Source of the DNA: Dendrophyllia cribrosa
Lineage: Eukaryota; Cnidaria; Anthozoa; Scleractinia; Dendrophylliidae
NCBI GenBank assembly: GCA_024195265.1
Contig: JAJLRJ010000011.1
Span: 3,006,866-3,070,865 of the forward strand
Length of the DNA stretch: 64,000 bases
Reading direction: 5' to 3'
Below the pieces are notes generated by a model that worked only from the letters and a program-made list of their open reading frames with translations, was not told the origin of the DNA and ran no database searches. Below, in pieces: positions 1 through 11,557 of this stretch. The position numbers and the translations under genes were made by a program. The stretch's first letter is position 1. Each line of letters begins with the position of its first letter.

Positions 1-3000
1 ATGATGCGTTATGGTTCCTTGATGAAGATAGTGGGTGAATAGGTGGTGTTCTGATAGGAAGAGCCATTATCTGCTGGGTTAAACTTTGAAGGATTTGATC
101 AACATTTCCATCAGTGAGAAGTTCATCATCATTATCACCATCATCATCATCATCGTCATCATCGTCATTTTCATTCCCGGCTGTTTCTTCCATACCCTCA
201 TTGCTGACACTGTCAACACTACCTGTATTCTCTCAAGGTTGAACAGATTTATTCGCTACAGATGATAAAGATTTTATTGCATCTTCAATTCCTTTCCTGC
301 AAAAAGGGCAAGTATCAACTACATCTAAACAAGATAAATGAAAGGAATGCCAACAACCCTCAAAGATTTTCCAGGGTATGTCCATTGACGACTTTGTGCA
401 ATGCAAGAGATCCTGGTCAGGGTGAGGGTGGAATTGAAACCCAAGGGGCATGAGATCGATTTTCATGGGTACATCCCCAAACAATGCTGGCACTTTCCAG
501 AAATCTCTTCTTTGCCCTGGTGTCCTGGGTAGTGGAACAGCTGGCCCAGCTGCAGTTGTGATGGAACTTAAAATGCTAACAATTACTGAAGCAACCCTGG
601 AAAATAACGAAGTAAGTTGACGTCGGCTAAAAACATAATTCTTAGAAGGGGTGAAGGCTGCACGAAAATTTGCTTGCCTTTCCCCAGATGCAAAAATAGA
701 AAACAGCTTCTGACGTAGTTGCTCAACAGTGTCTGATGGGCTGGTGGATTTCCTTGTTAGGCTGTGAACAAACTCAACAAAATATTCATCAATTACACTA
801 AGAAAATTTGAATAGAAGTTATAAATATCTTTGCAGCCATTTGTCTTCCAAAATAAAATATTACTCAACCAAAACAAGGGGGCTTTGTTGTAATTCTTCC
901 TGTGGAAACAAAAAAACATAATCCACATCCTGAAAATTGAACAGAAATAATCATCAAAGCGATTCAACTTAAACAAAATGCTGTAACTGCAAAGTGCCAA
1001 AGGAATATAATTATCTAAAATATTCAACAAAATACCATACTGAACATCTTTAACTTTAGAAAAAACAGATTTCACCACAGTCCTTATCAAAGTCCATCCT
1101 CCATAAATTAATTCCAAAAGAAATTGAATCCTCCAAGGTCGTGGCTTGTGTGCCAGTTTTCTACCTGGAAAAACAGACTCATAAACAAATTTCATTAACG
1201 GCATATAACCTAAAACAATATCCTCATCAGCATTAAGGTCCACATGCAAAGGTCCCAAAGTGGGAATGACAGAGCTGAGTGGATGAGGAGAGGAACCCAG
1301 GGGAACACTGCCTGCAGTTGTTGTTGCTTGACTGGCTTTCTGGTACACTATTTGCCTTGGGAAAAATTGGCCAGGCCAGTCAGCTGGCATTACTACAACA
1401 TACTTTGAGAGATACTCTCTCATGGCAGTTTGCAAAACAAGATCGAATGCATTATTGTAATCCTGCCTACTTTTTAAAGGTGATTTAACAAAATCAATTA
1501 AATAAACATCCTTAAAAGAACGTAAAGAACGAGAATCTTGACCCTGGTAGTCATGAGTTTCCATTTGATGTCTTCCCATGACTGGATCAAAAAATGAACA
1601 GGTTAACTCTGGCATTGATGAGGCAAACAAATTAGAACTTACTTGACCAAAAAACTGATTACAACATAAATTATTTACAAGAAGATCGGCATCAATGCCA
1701 CAAGGATTATGAATTAAATTAACAGAAGAAAAAGAAAAGGCAGGAGCTTCTTTAACAATCTTGATGATGATAGTTGCCATGTGGTCCACTTTGCAGGTAG
1801 CTTTTTCATCCAATGGTCATCTTATTGTGTGGATGTTGTGGTAGTCATCTATCATCAGCAGGATGGCATGCTTCTTTTCAACAGCTTCTTTGATTGCTTG
1901 ATTTAGTAAATTAACATTTTCTTTGCCAATGGCTGAACAATTTCTGCTGATTACTTTGCTTGAACAACTTGTACCCAAAAGACGCTGAGTTTCAATTCCA
2001 GACTGTGTTAAATTACAAAAGTGTAAAAAGAGACCATTATCTTCTTGAAAGAAATTACATTTTTGTGAAAGACCGAAACATAACTGATATAAAATAGCAA
2101 CTGTGCGTTTACGATTTAGTAAAATTCTATCCTCAGAATGACGGGAGGATGTCATGCTTGACAAAATAAAATTAAAAAGATTTGCTGCACCATGCAAGGA
2201 ACAAAACTTTAAAAATTCCGCAGGCTCATAAATTGGTGGTTTTTTGTTTTTTTCACAGCGACACTGAAGGGCCTCTTGCAGTCTCCTCACTTCTTCTTTG
2301 AATTTGTCACCTGAAAACGAGGTTACAAAACAAAAGAATTATTAGGCAGTTATGTAAAAGCTCTACATTTTCACCTGCCCAAACCCAACTTTCTTATAAC
2401 ACATGGGAAATTACACTTTCTAGCAAACAAGCTTATAAACATTTCAATTCCAAGCTGAACACAAAAAATTACAAAACACTGTTCAGTATTAAACCTCACA
2501 ACATCATCAACAACAGACATTTTGATAAATTACTTGTCTCTAACATTACATTTTAAGACTGTATAATGCATTTATGGAAAGTCATAACTAGGAAATGAGC
2601 TGTGTCTTGTCCTTTTGCTACAAACAAAAATGACTGTAATAATAATCAGTTCTGCAACATTGTTTTTTGTAGTTAACACATTCATTGCAAAGCTTTTCAA
2701 AGTCTACCACTCATTGCTTAGGAAATCTGTATTTTTCCATTCATTAAAATCTTTTGAAGTGGCCATAATTACCCCTGTCTTTAAAAATACGTGAAGACAG
2801 AAGGAATTAGCAAAGAATGTAAAAGCACTTGCGTCGGGCTGGTACAAAAGTGATGATTTTTTTAAAAATGGATTAAATCTTGCTTTTAATAAGGATGGCC
2901 CCTGGAGGGATGGTCACACAAAATGGAATATTATTATTCTGAAAATTAAAACTGGGGCTTGCTGCACCTATGCAAAAAAAATACAGCAAAACAAACAGCT

Positions 3001-3627
3001 TTGTTTGATACAAGGGTAGCAAATTACAAACCTATCAACCTGGGATTAACAAGACATTCGATTAATAAATTAGCTCCCTGTTTTATTAAATTCTAATAAA
3101 TTATTGAGACATCAAAATATAATATTAAGCTTATTATCAAAATGACACTTAGTTCATTTGACTTTATAAAATGTTTTTCCAGTATTCAAACGTTTTCTGT
3201 GTAGTATTTGTCTTCTGAGCCTAAATTGCAGTGTACAAAAAGGTCAATGCAAAAGATGAAAATCTACCGAAAACTTCCACACACTCAGTCTCAACAACAT
3301 GAGGCGGTGCCGGAAACACAGGCACTTCTTGCAAAGCTTCTTCTGTTTCAAATAAAGAGTACAAATTTTATGTAAAGGTAAAAAAAAAAAACTAAAATTA
3401 ATTTTAAAAGGAGCGAAATTACTAATATCACTTTAAGCTTAATATACGGTTATCTTACCTCCTTCGGGTGACGGGACCGCCGCGGCTGAACTTTCATCCT
3501 CCCCAGACACAGTTGAAGCTCTCTTTATCTTGTGGTAGCACTTTCTGCACAACGTTTTCCCTCCCAACCCAACATATCTGCTTTTGGAACGAGTTGCTCC
3601 GCATTCAGTGCATTTGTTTCGAAACAT
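1..3627 (-). pseudogene. Zinc-ribbon / RING-like cnidarian gene with two in-frame TGA codons (runs off the window)
   Basis: Three exons splice in phase: 3627-3459, 3342-3268, and 2310 to beyond position 1. Exon 1 opens with a Cys4 zinc ribbon (CTEC about 15 residues before CRKC). Exon 3 encodes a long, otherwise featureless body, then a treble-clef/RING-like end with HSFHLSC followed by CPFC. The frame in exon 3 is open except for TGA at 1819-1817 and TGA at 235-233. Beyond the second TGA it stays open to the window edge, through an Asp-rich stretch. Both stops could each be one C-to-T change from CGA (Arg), the usual decay of a methylated CpG; that is inference. No frameshift or splice-site loss is visible, so it is either a young pseudogene or a nonsense allele. 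I do not recognise the family. The RING-like end could suggest ubiquitin ligation, but no function is assigned. Confidence 0.6.
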
Positions 3628-4193
3628 AATTAATATAAAGAAACAATAAACTTAAATGGTAAGCCGCGGAGGAAACATTTGCTCGCTCGCAATAGCGAAG
3701 ACTTCTGCAAAAACAAAAAGATTTCCCGCCCATAAAACACCCCTTGCCATTTCTTTTCCCGCCATTCTGAAAGAAGACGACGCCTGGACATTGCTATTTT
3801 TATCTAAAACTCTAGAACAAGCGATCAAGCAAAGACGAGTTGAAATCTTCCCTTCGGCCGCCATGTTTGTTTATAAGATTTCGCTCGCGCGAGCGTAAGA
3901 GGAATCTGGGTACTAGGGAAAGCATTAACCAATCAGACAAAAGTCTCCTTTGTTTTCCCTGGTAACAATGGTCAAGGAAGACACGATGACCACGCATTTT
4001 CATTGGTGACTTATAAGAACGAATACTATTGGTCGACAGGTGAGAAGACATAACTGCCACGGAGGACAAAACTGCAACGCTACAAGCGGATCGTACAAAC
4101 CGCCGGGACTAGTACCAAGTCTTCTTTGATCTTCAGCGAGTTCTTCAGCGCGCTTCTACGCTTCACTCGTCTCCAATCTTCCTTGGGCACGAG

Positions 4194-4414
4194 TTACAGT
4201 GCTGCTACTGTTACCGGGGCCACCTCGATAAAGTTAACCAATCACAAAGCAGAACGGGAACAATAGATTCCAACGTTTTAAAGTTAAAATTTAATTGTTC
4301 GGTACTCGACATTTTATTATTCAAGTCGCAAATTTTGGATTCTATTGTTCCCGTTCTGCTTTGTGATTGGTTAACTTTGTCTAGGTGGCCACGGTAACAG
4401 TAGCAGCACTGTAA
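4194..4414. repeat. Foldback repeat with 78-bp arms
   Basis: The left arm (4194-4271) begins TTACAGTGCTGC. The right arm (4337-4414) is its near-perfect reverse complement and ends GCAGCACTGTAA. About 65 bp of loop separates them. No clear target-site duplication is visible. The structure fits a MITE or foldback element. Confidence 0.75.
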
Positions 4415-5436
4415 GTGAAGTATCATATAGACTGTGTCATAAAAAGCTTACTCTTACTGAAGCAACCAGTGTCCAGTTATTTTATTTGGTAGGAGCACAT
4501 ATGAGGGACTTAAAAGACAGCCTAAACGACGGTGTGCGCTTTTCTCCAAACGTTCTTTTCCAGGAGGTTGGTGGTTGGCTCTTCTGTCGGCTAAAAAGAT
4601 ATAGCCTGCCTACATCAAGGTATGACGTGAGACAGACATAGGGAATCACAGTAACAGGACACATATAGTCAGTTGGAATCAGTAGCTTGATTATCAGACG
4701 GTCAGAAGTCGCTCGCTATCTCCTCTACTAACCTCGGACCGTTTAAGAATCTATTTTTTTGAGATTGTAGCTTGTTCAAGGAACTCAATTAGTTAAGAGT
4801 AAACTGGAGAGGGTTAGACTTGCGGCTAAGCCATGATTTTAAAACTTTTCGATTTGTGTCAACGTACCGACACCGACAACAACAACTGAAAAAACAGAAG
4901 CTTCATTTTGTTAAAAGAAAATCATAAAAATTTCTTGCTTGCGAAAGGAATTACTATTTTTTTTATTTATAGCCTCGGTGGAATCGGTTAACAAAACAAA
5001 AGCTTTTTCCTCTAACTCGTGCTCGACACGTGAGCCTAAAGGTCTACAAAATGTTGCAATGACCTGAACGTGACCACACAGCTCCTTCAAAAACAGGTCT
5101 CCAATGTACGTGAAACAATACATGACACATATCGACAGGGAGTATTGTCCCAAAAATCACACTACATGTGCGTGATGTCATCATTTTGTCGTGATTTTTT
5201 CGTTTTCTGCTGACAACTTATGATTCAGGCCATTCCACAGATTCTATTATCAATGCCTCCGCAAACCGTGTGAAAAATCCATGAAATCGTTAAGATAAAA
5301 TCACCGAATTAGGAGAAAGTTGTAGGAAGGGCTCTTAATCACGCGCTTGTCAGCTGGTCACTGGATCTGCACTTTATGCCGTTTTTGATTGCACAACCAA
5401 TCAATTCACAGTGTACATTTTCCCGCCAAGTTTTTG

Positions 5437-5480
5437 CCAATCACGTGCATGCAAAGGGTGTTTTGGAACGTCATGTGACC
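5437..5480 (+). promoter_or_regulatory. CCAAT box plus two E-box / CLEAR-like sites upstream of FNIP
   Basis: CCAAT lies at 5437-5441, CACGTG at 5442-5447 and GTCATGTGACC at 5470-5480. They are about 83 to 126 bases upstream of the FNIP ATG at 5563. The second E-box has the GTCAnGTGAC shape of M-box/CLEAR sites bound by MiT/TFE factors. The sites are seen in the sequence; their function is inferred from position and from the known FLCN/FNIP-TFEB/TFE3 axis in mammals. Confidence 0.4.
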
Positions 5481-5562
5481 CAGGAAATTTCTTCCTCTCT
5501 CGCTTCTTGAATGTGTACGTGTGTGAGTTGGAGATGAGGTTTATGGACAAAAAAAACCGCTA

Positions 5563-8500
5563 ATGTTGTCGAAAATCTTCTCTTTTGGTCATCGAAAAGC
5601 TGTAAAAAAGCACAGCGATGTCGAAACGTAAGCATAATTTCTCCGTCACTCCATTTTATCGTTTTTGAAGCGTCGTAACGACGGCTATAAATGTCTTAAC
5701 TGTTGTTATGTATTCACGTTTCGCAGCGAAACGGACGAAAAAATCCACGGAACTAAAAGGTAAATAATACAATGAGCTTTAGGTTATCATTTTACCAGGC
5801 AGTGTCATTCCTTTTGGGTTGTTAAGAGGGGATACCGATACAGTCTGTTAACTGAGATACCGTGCTTGTCGATGATTTCTGTTCGTTCGTGACCGCGCGT
5901 TTCAAACATGCATGCTAGCCAGTGTAGTGTACTATTGATTTAGTCATTGGGTTAATTTATTTAAACATATGAACGCTGAGTAAAATTTCTGTTATACTTT
6001 TTTTTCAAAAAAGGAGAATAAAGTCACCTGAGACGGTTAACGTCAGAAAATTTCCCTTCGAACCATAAGTGTGTTATTAGAAGTATCGCCCGCATATAAA
6101 CATATGCAAGATATGCTTATTTCTAGAACCATCAAGACAAAGCAACAAATTTATGCAAATACACCGTTATTCACTTGAAATTTGTAACTCCAATGTCGAT
6201 TCAACATTTTGCAAAACTTTTCAATTGATTTGTTTAACTTTAAGTTGAAAACTAAAGCAGCCATAAACAGGAGTCTAGCAGTTATTTCCCATGCAATTAT
6301 ACTGCTTCGCTATTTATAGCTTTTAAATCAGTGAGGGTTCAGTGCCTCAATTCTTTGATTTGAATGTCGTGTAGAATTGAAATGAACATGGATATCGGCT
6401 ACAAGGATTACAAATCTCGTGACTTTAGACGTTGTCAAGGAAATTACAGACTTTGTTCAACCAAAAAAATATGCTCACCGCTGATTATATCAAGCGATTT
6501 GATGACCGACAATCCTCTATTAAATCCTCGTGGCACGCATTTTTTACATATCTCGGCCGTCTTTTATTGTTTTCTCTCCGCCTATCTTTAATATTGCATT
6601 GTTGAGGTTACTGTCTTCCGTGATCTGTTGGGACAAAGGTCGATTATGTTATACATTACCTCTAAAATGTCATTTCTTTTTGGTAGTAAGCTGTTTAATT
6701 TTTTGAAGCTGGTTATTTCCAAATAAATATACGTGAATTGGTGTTTTTGTTAAGCAGTGTTAAAGGTAACCGGATTTCAAAAAGAGTACAACATTTTTCA
6801 GTTTAAAAGGTACGTTTCAGTACCTACAAAATTCTCTACGATTTAAAAGCAATTTCTATATTTGCGAAGTAAAACTCCTGGGTTCTCCATATGGGTCAGA
6901 AAAAAGTAAAATGCACTGTCTCTAGGATGACAACTGACTACTGACAGGATCAATAGCAGTGTGGGCATTAGATTCTTTGAGAAATAATAAGTAGCATGTA
7001 TTTCTCGACAAGTTAGTTTTCTATAAGAAGATATTGACCATGAGGTGTTATTGGTAATCAAAGTTAATTAAGGGTATGGTGCAGATGGCTTGTTTATCAT
7101 GTGTCAAAATGAGAGAGCTGGGGCCAGTTGCATAAAACTTAACGTCGGATGTAAATGCTAACGTCGGACCTTAAAATAGTAAGACGAGAATTTAGTTTTA
7201 TCGACTGAGTCGATAAGGTAAATTGACCACCGTAAAAAGATTCAAATAGCTGACGTTTCGAGCGCTAGCCCTTCGTCGGAGCGAATCAAGGAATTGTGGG
7301 TAGTGTGTGGTTTTATATAGTAAGCGGTGGAGCTACGCTATTGGTGGAAATTTGGTGACGTGAAAAACAAATGTAGATTAGTTGAATGAAAAGCGTTCGT
7401 TGATTCCGTGGGGTTTGAGAGTGCCGATTTGAAAGATGATTTTTTGTTCTAGGTTTTTACGGCTTTCTGTGTTACCCTGGTGTAGGGAAAGGCCGCAGAT
7501 TGTCATGTGTTGTTTAGAATGGTTAGTAAGATTAAAATGGCGCGCGACTGGTTTGGATGCGTCTTTGTCATTTTTTTCAACGTCTCGGAGATGTTCACGA
7601 AAACGGTCGCCCAGTCTTCTCCCTGTTTCGCCAATGTATATCTTTTTGCAAAAAGTACATGTTATGCAGTAGATAACATTTACGGAGGTGCATGTAAAAC
7701 GATCAGTGATTTTAATAGATCGTTTGGGTCCTGTTATTTTGTCCGCGTTGTGAATGAAAGGACAAGTGTTACATCGTGTGCGTGTGCATTTGAAAGTTCC
7801 CGGTACATCGTCAGATTTCAGTGCGCTCGTAACTAGAAAGTTGCCAATGTTTTTGTCACGTTTGAATGAAATTAGTGGGGGTTGTGAAAAATAAAATAGT
7901 AACTTTGACTGGGCTGAACACCTGACGTTAGCTGTTACGTCTGGCGTTAAGTTTTATGCAACTTGGCCCCTGGTGGCTTTGACAAGTTCAAAAGTTGTAC
8001 ATGTAGCCTGTGAATACATCTGCTTCTCTTTGCTCAAACCAAAAGAGGCTACAACTCCCATGGCTTCAAATATAAATATAAATATAAATTAAAATTGGTT
8101 TAAAGGTTTTAAAATTTAGAGTTTGTAAGAGCTTTGAGCAAGAGTTGCATCGAAAAACAGGAATAAGATTTTGAACAAACAACAACTCTTGATTAAACAT
8201 CTAACAAGTCTTCATTGTATTCTTGTTTATTGGGTCAAGAATATTATCTTCAAGGTCAAGAATATTATCTTCTTGTATTATATAAATATCAAATATGTTC
8301 AACAAATCAAAATATGTCTTTGTCAACATTAAACTATTTTTCTTTTGGCTGGGTCCTAAGGTCAACTTCCTATACATGGCACGCACATATTTCCAGTGGC
8401 TTCAAACTATAAATTTGTTGAAGCCAAAAATAATTTTTGGTTATAGCTCCTTTAAAATAAAAGATACTAATACCCCATTCACACCAACGCTTAAACATGA

Positions 8501-11500
8501 TTAAATGTTGTTTAGTTTAAAACAGGTTTAGAAAAAGACCTCCTAACCTCCCGTAATATTTGGAGTGAAATCTGTACTAAGAAAAAGCTTTGTTGACTTT
8601 ATTACCATTCCAGGTAGTTTGAGTCATATACATTTCAAAACGTTCAAGATAGAGGCTAAAACGTAATTAAACTAAACAACATTTTAACATGTTTAACCGT
8701 TGGTGTGAATGGGGCATAAGACAATGCTAATCTTTCAAAGATGTATAGAAATAAAATAGGACAATACCTTATCATCACAGATTCCTTGACTTCCTATACA
8801 TAACAGAGGTGTGTGTATTGGGAGGGGGGAGGGGTGGGGACAGGGATTGAGAACTGGAGAAATTAGGGAGGCAAGGAGAAGTATCGGGACAAGAGGAAAT
8901 GGAGAGCAGGATTGTTACATTTCTTTGTTCACTTTATTTTAAAAGGCCATTTCCACAGTTGGGACAAGATAAGATAAGAGTTCTTGTGTTCAAGGATTGT
9001 GATCGCAAAGGGAAAACCTTACTGTTTGACTCCAAAGCTGTTACACATCTGCAGGTAAAATTACAGAAGTCAAGTGTATTTTCTTGTTAAGAGTTACGGC
9101 TTAATTCCTGGTTTCTTTACTGTTCATTTATGAATGTTTTATTGTTTGTTTGCTAACACCCTGTTATTGCTTAGAATTCAGTATCCATATGACTGCTTTA
9201 AAGTTTATTTATGTTTCTGTTCAAAGTATCAACAAGAATGCTTGATAGTTTATCAATTAATTAATTACTTATGAGGTACAACCTACTCCGCATTCTAGCA
9301 AAGAGACTATCAATATCTTACATCTTAAGGCTAAGGGAGAATACAAGTTGGGTATTATGAATTGAATTCTGTGAAACTGTAAAAAAATGCTGTTAACCCT
9401 TTCACTCCCAGAGTCAATTATGGAGACATAATGTGGTTCTAACTTTTGAGTCTGTGGATGAAATCCTATGGTGTGACCATTCAAATGAAACCTCTTCAGC
9501 GGTACTTTTGCATGGTACCATTTGTTCTAACTTTTGAGTCTGTTGATGAAATCCTATGGTGTGACCATTCAAATGAAACCTCTTCAGCAGAACTTTTGCA
9601 TGATACCATTTTGTTTTCCAGTAGTTTTACAAAATGAAATTTAGGATTTTTCATGAATTTTCATCTTTGGCACTCTTGGGAGTTAAAGGGTTAAATGTTT
9701 CTCTGTGTTTGTGTCACCAGCAGGATGCATGTCATAAGAAGTGTAATGATGTGGAAAACAAGAGGTTATCAGGAGGACCAAAGATGGACTCTAAACAAGG
9801 AAACAAATCTCCAATGCCCAAGTTACAGGTCAGTTGAACAATCAAGTGGATGGTGCAGTGGTGAGAGCATTACCTTTCACCAGTGTGGCCTGGGTTTCAA
9901 TCCTGGATTTCACACCATAGTTTTTATATGGGTTAAGTTCAGTGTTGGTTATTCTCTGGTTTTGCCTTCTTTGGAAACTTAAATTTCTAAATTCTTATTT
10001 GATCTGGTAACTGAGGGCCACAGGTTTGTCACTTGCAAACTATGGTGTACAATGCTCATATAATGTATGTACCTTATCTGCATTCATCATTCGTCATGTG
10101 CTACTGAGAGTTATAAACAGGGTTTGAGCTAGGCCGCGCCATTGCGCCAATCCCGCACTGCAATTTACATTGACCCTTAGAAAAACGAACAAGGGGACAA
10201 TCAGTCCCTTTGAACATTTGTTCAGAAAATGGCCTATAAAAAAAGATACAAGAAATTCTTTGATTCCAAAAACATTAGGAAAACAATTTTTGCTGTTTGT
10301 ACCGTTGATTTTGCTGAAAAGGCTCTCTCTCAAATCGAGAAAATTTAGAAAAAGCCACGTGATTCAAAATCGTCCTATAATGCATTGCAAACTGAAACAT
10401 ATATTCGTCATGTATGCTAACGGTTTGTGTCTCAGGGAAAATTCAAAATGGTGGTTGTCATTGGGTTTACAGTTATTGTCCCTCTGAAATGAAAAATGCC
10501 CCCTAAAACCTTTGCTGAAGGGACAAATTGGCCTCCACTCATCAAATCCTGGCTTAAACCCTGGTTATGAAACATGCTAACTGCCATGACATTGATGTTA
10601 TTCTAGCACCCACGACCAAGTCATGATGCTAAAATGCTGGGAGAAATGATCTTTGGATCAGTGGCAATGACATACAAGGGACAAACACTCAAAGTTCATG
10701 AAATAAGGTGTGTTATTAATGGTCTTTAGTGTAATGAAACATCAGGGGTGTCACTAAGTTTGAATTGAATTGATTGATTGATTTGAATTGATATTTTATA
10801 AGATTTTATGTTATAGAGTTTTATATAAAATCCTAGTTATTTATAATTTATTAATGTAATTTAGCTTGTTTAAATATTTAGATAGTTTAGATAGGTGTCC
10901 TTACTTAGTGGGTAACTGCTATATTTTATCTTGACACAGAAATAAAGTTTTTATTTATTTATTATTATAAATAGGTGAGGAAGCTAAGTGAAGAAAACTT
11001 GTCACTGGGAAAGTTAGTTCCTGCTCTCATCGTTTTGGGCCAATTTTACATGTATAATTTATGAGATCTAAATCTTAGCCAAGTCTAACTACCTTATGAC
11101 ATGAAATCTTTGTGATTGAAAATTGCATCAGTGTGGTTTTGTTTTCAGCACCTTTGCAAAAATATAACTGATGACTTTGTCAGTGCGATTATCTTGTAGA
11201 AAACATTTGTCTAGAGCAGAAATTATATTGTGTAGATTGATGATGGCATTAATTTTTAATTAAAATATCCCTATTTTTTTTTTTTCAGAACACCACATCA
11301 ACTTCTGCTTACCAATGTTTTTGCTGTTAAACCAAGAATTGTAATGCCCAATTGCTGGTAAGAGTTTAATGTTCCCTGTTTCAGTGTCTGAAATAACAGT
11401 CGGTCATAAGACATTGTCTTTTCTCTTTAGAGATCAGACTTGTGTTAGAATATACAATATTTGAATAAAAAGTAGGGTTGGAAAAAAAAAACATGTTACT

Positions 11501-11524
11501 TACCATACTTAGCAGGACATGCTA

Positions 11525-11557
<33 letters not shown>

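Larger units (their letters stand above)
3628..5562. other. Intergenic stretch between divergent genes
   Basis: No coding exon was recognised here. It separates the start of the minus-strand zinc-ribbon gene from the start of FNIP on the plus strand. It contains a foldback repeat (listed separately) and, in its last 130 bases, a CCAAT motif and two E-boxes next to the FNIP start. Open frames inside it have no splice support and no recognisable protein motif. Confidence 0.6.
7120..7970. mobile_element. Inverted-repeat element carrying a Penelope insertion (FNIP intron 2)
   Basis: The left end GGGGCCAGTTGCATAAAAC is mirrored at the right end by a near reverse complement finishing TTGGCCCC. Further short inverted copies of AACGTC lie inside both ends. 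Most of the interior is a Penelope-like fragment, so the element appears to have been split by a later retroelement insertion. Confidence 0.6.

Noticed and set aside
3656..4069. Overlapping frames on both strands upstream of the zinc-ribbon gene
   Set aside because: No motif, no splice support, and they lie in the probable promoter region.
5618..5627. Alternative FNIP start ATGTCGAAAC in exon 1
   Set aside because: Its frame does not fit the phase of exons 2 and 3, whereas ATG at 5563 gives an unbroken FNIP-like N-terminus.
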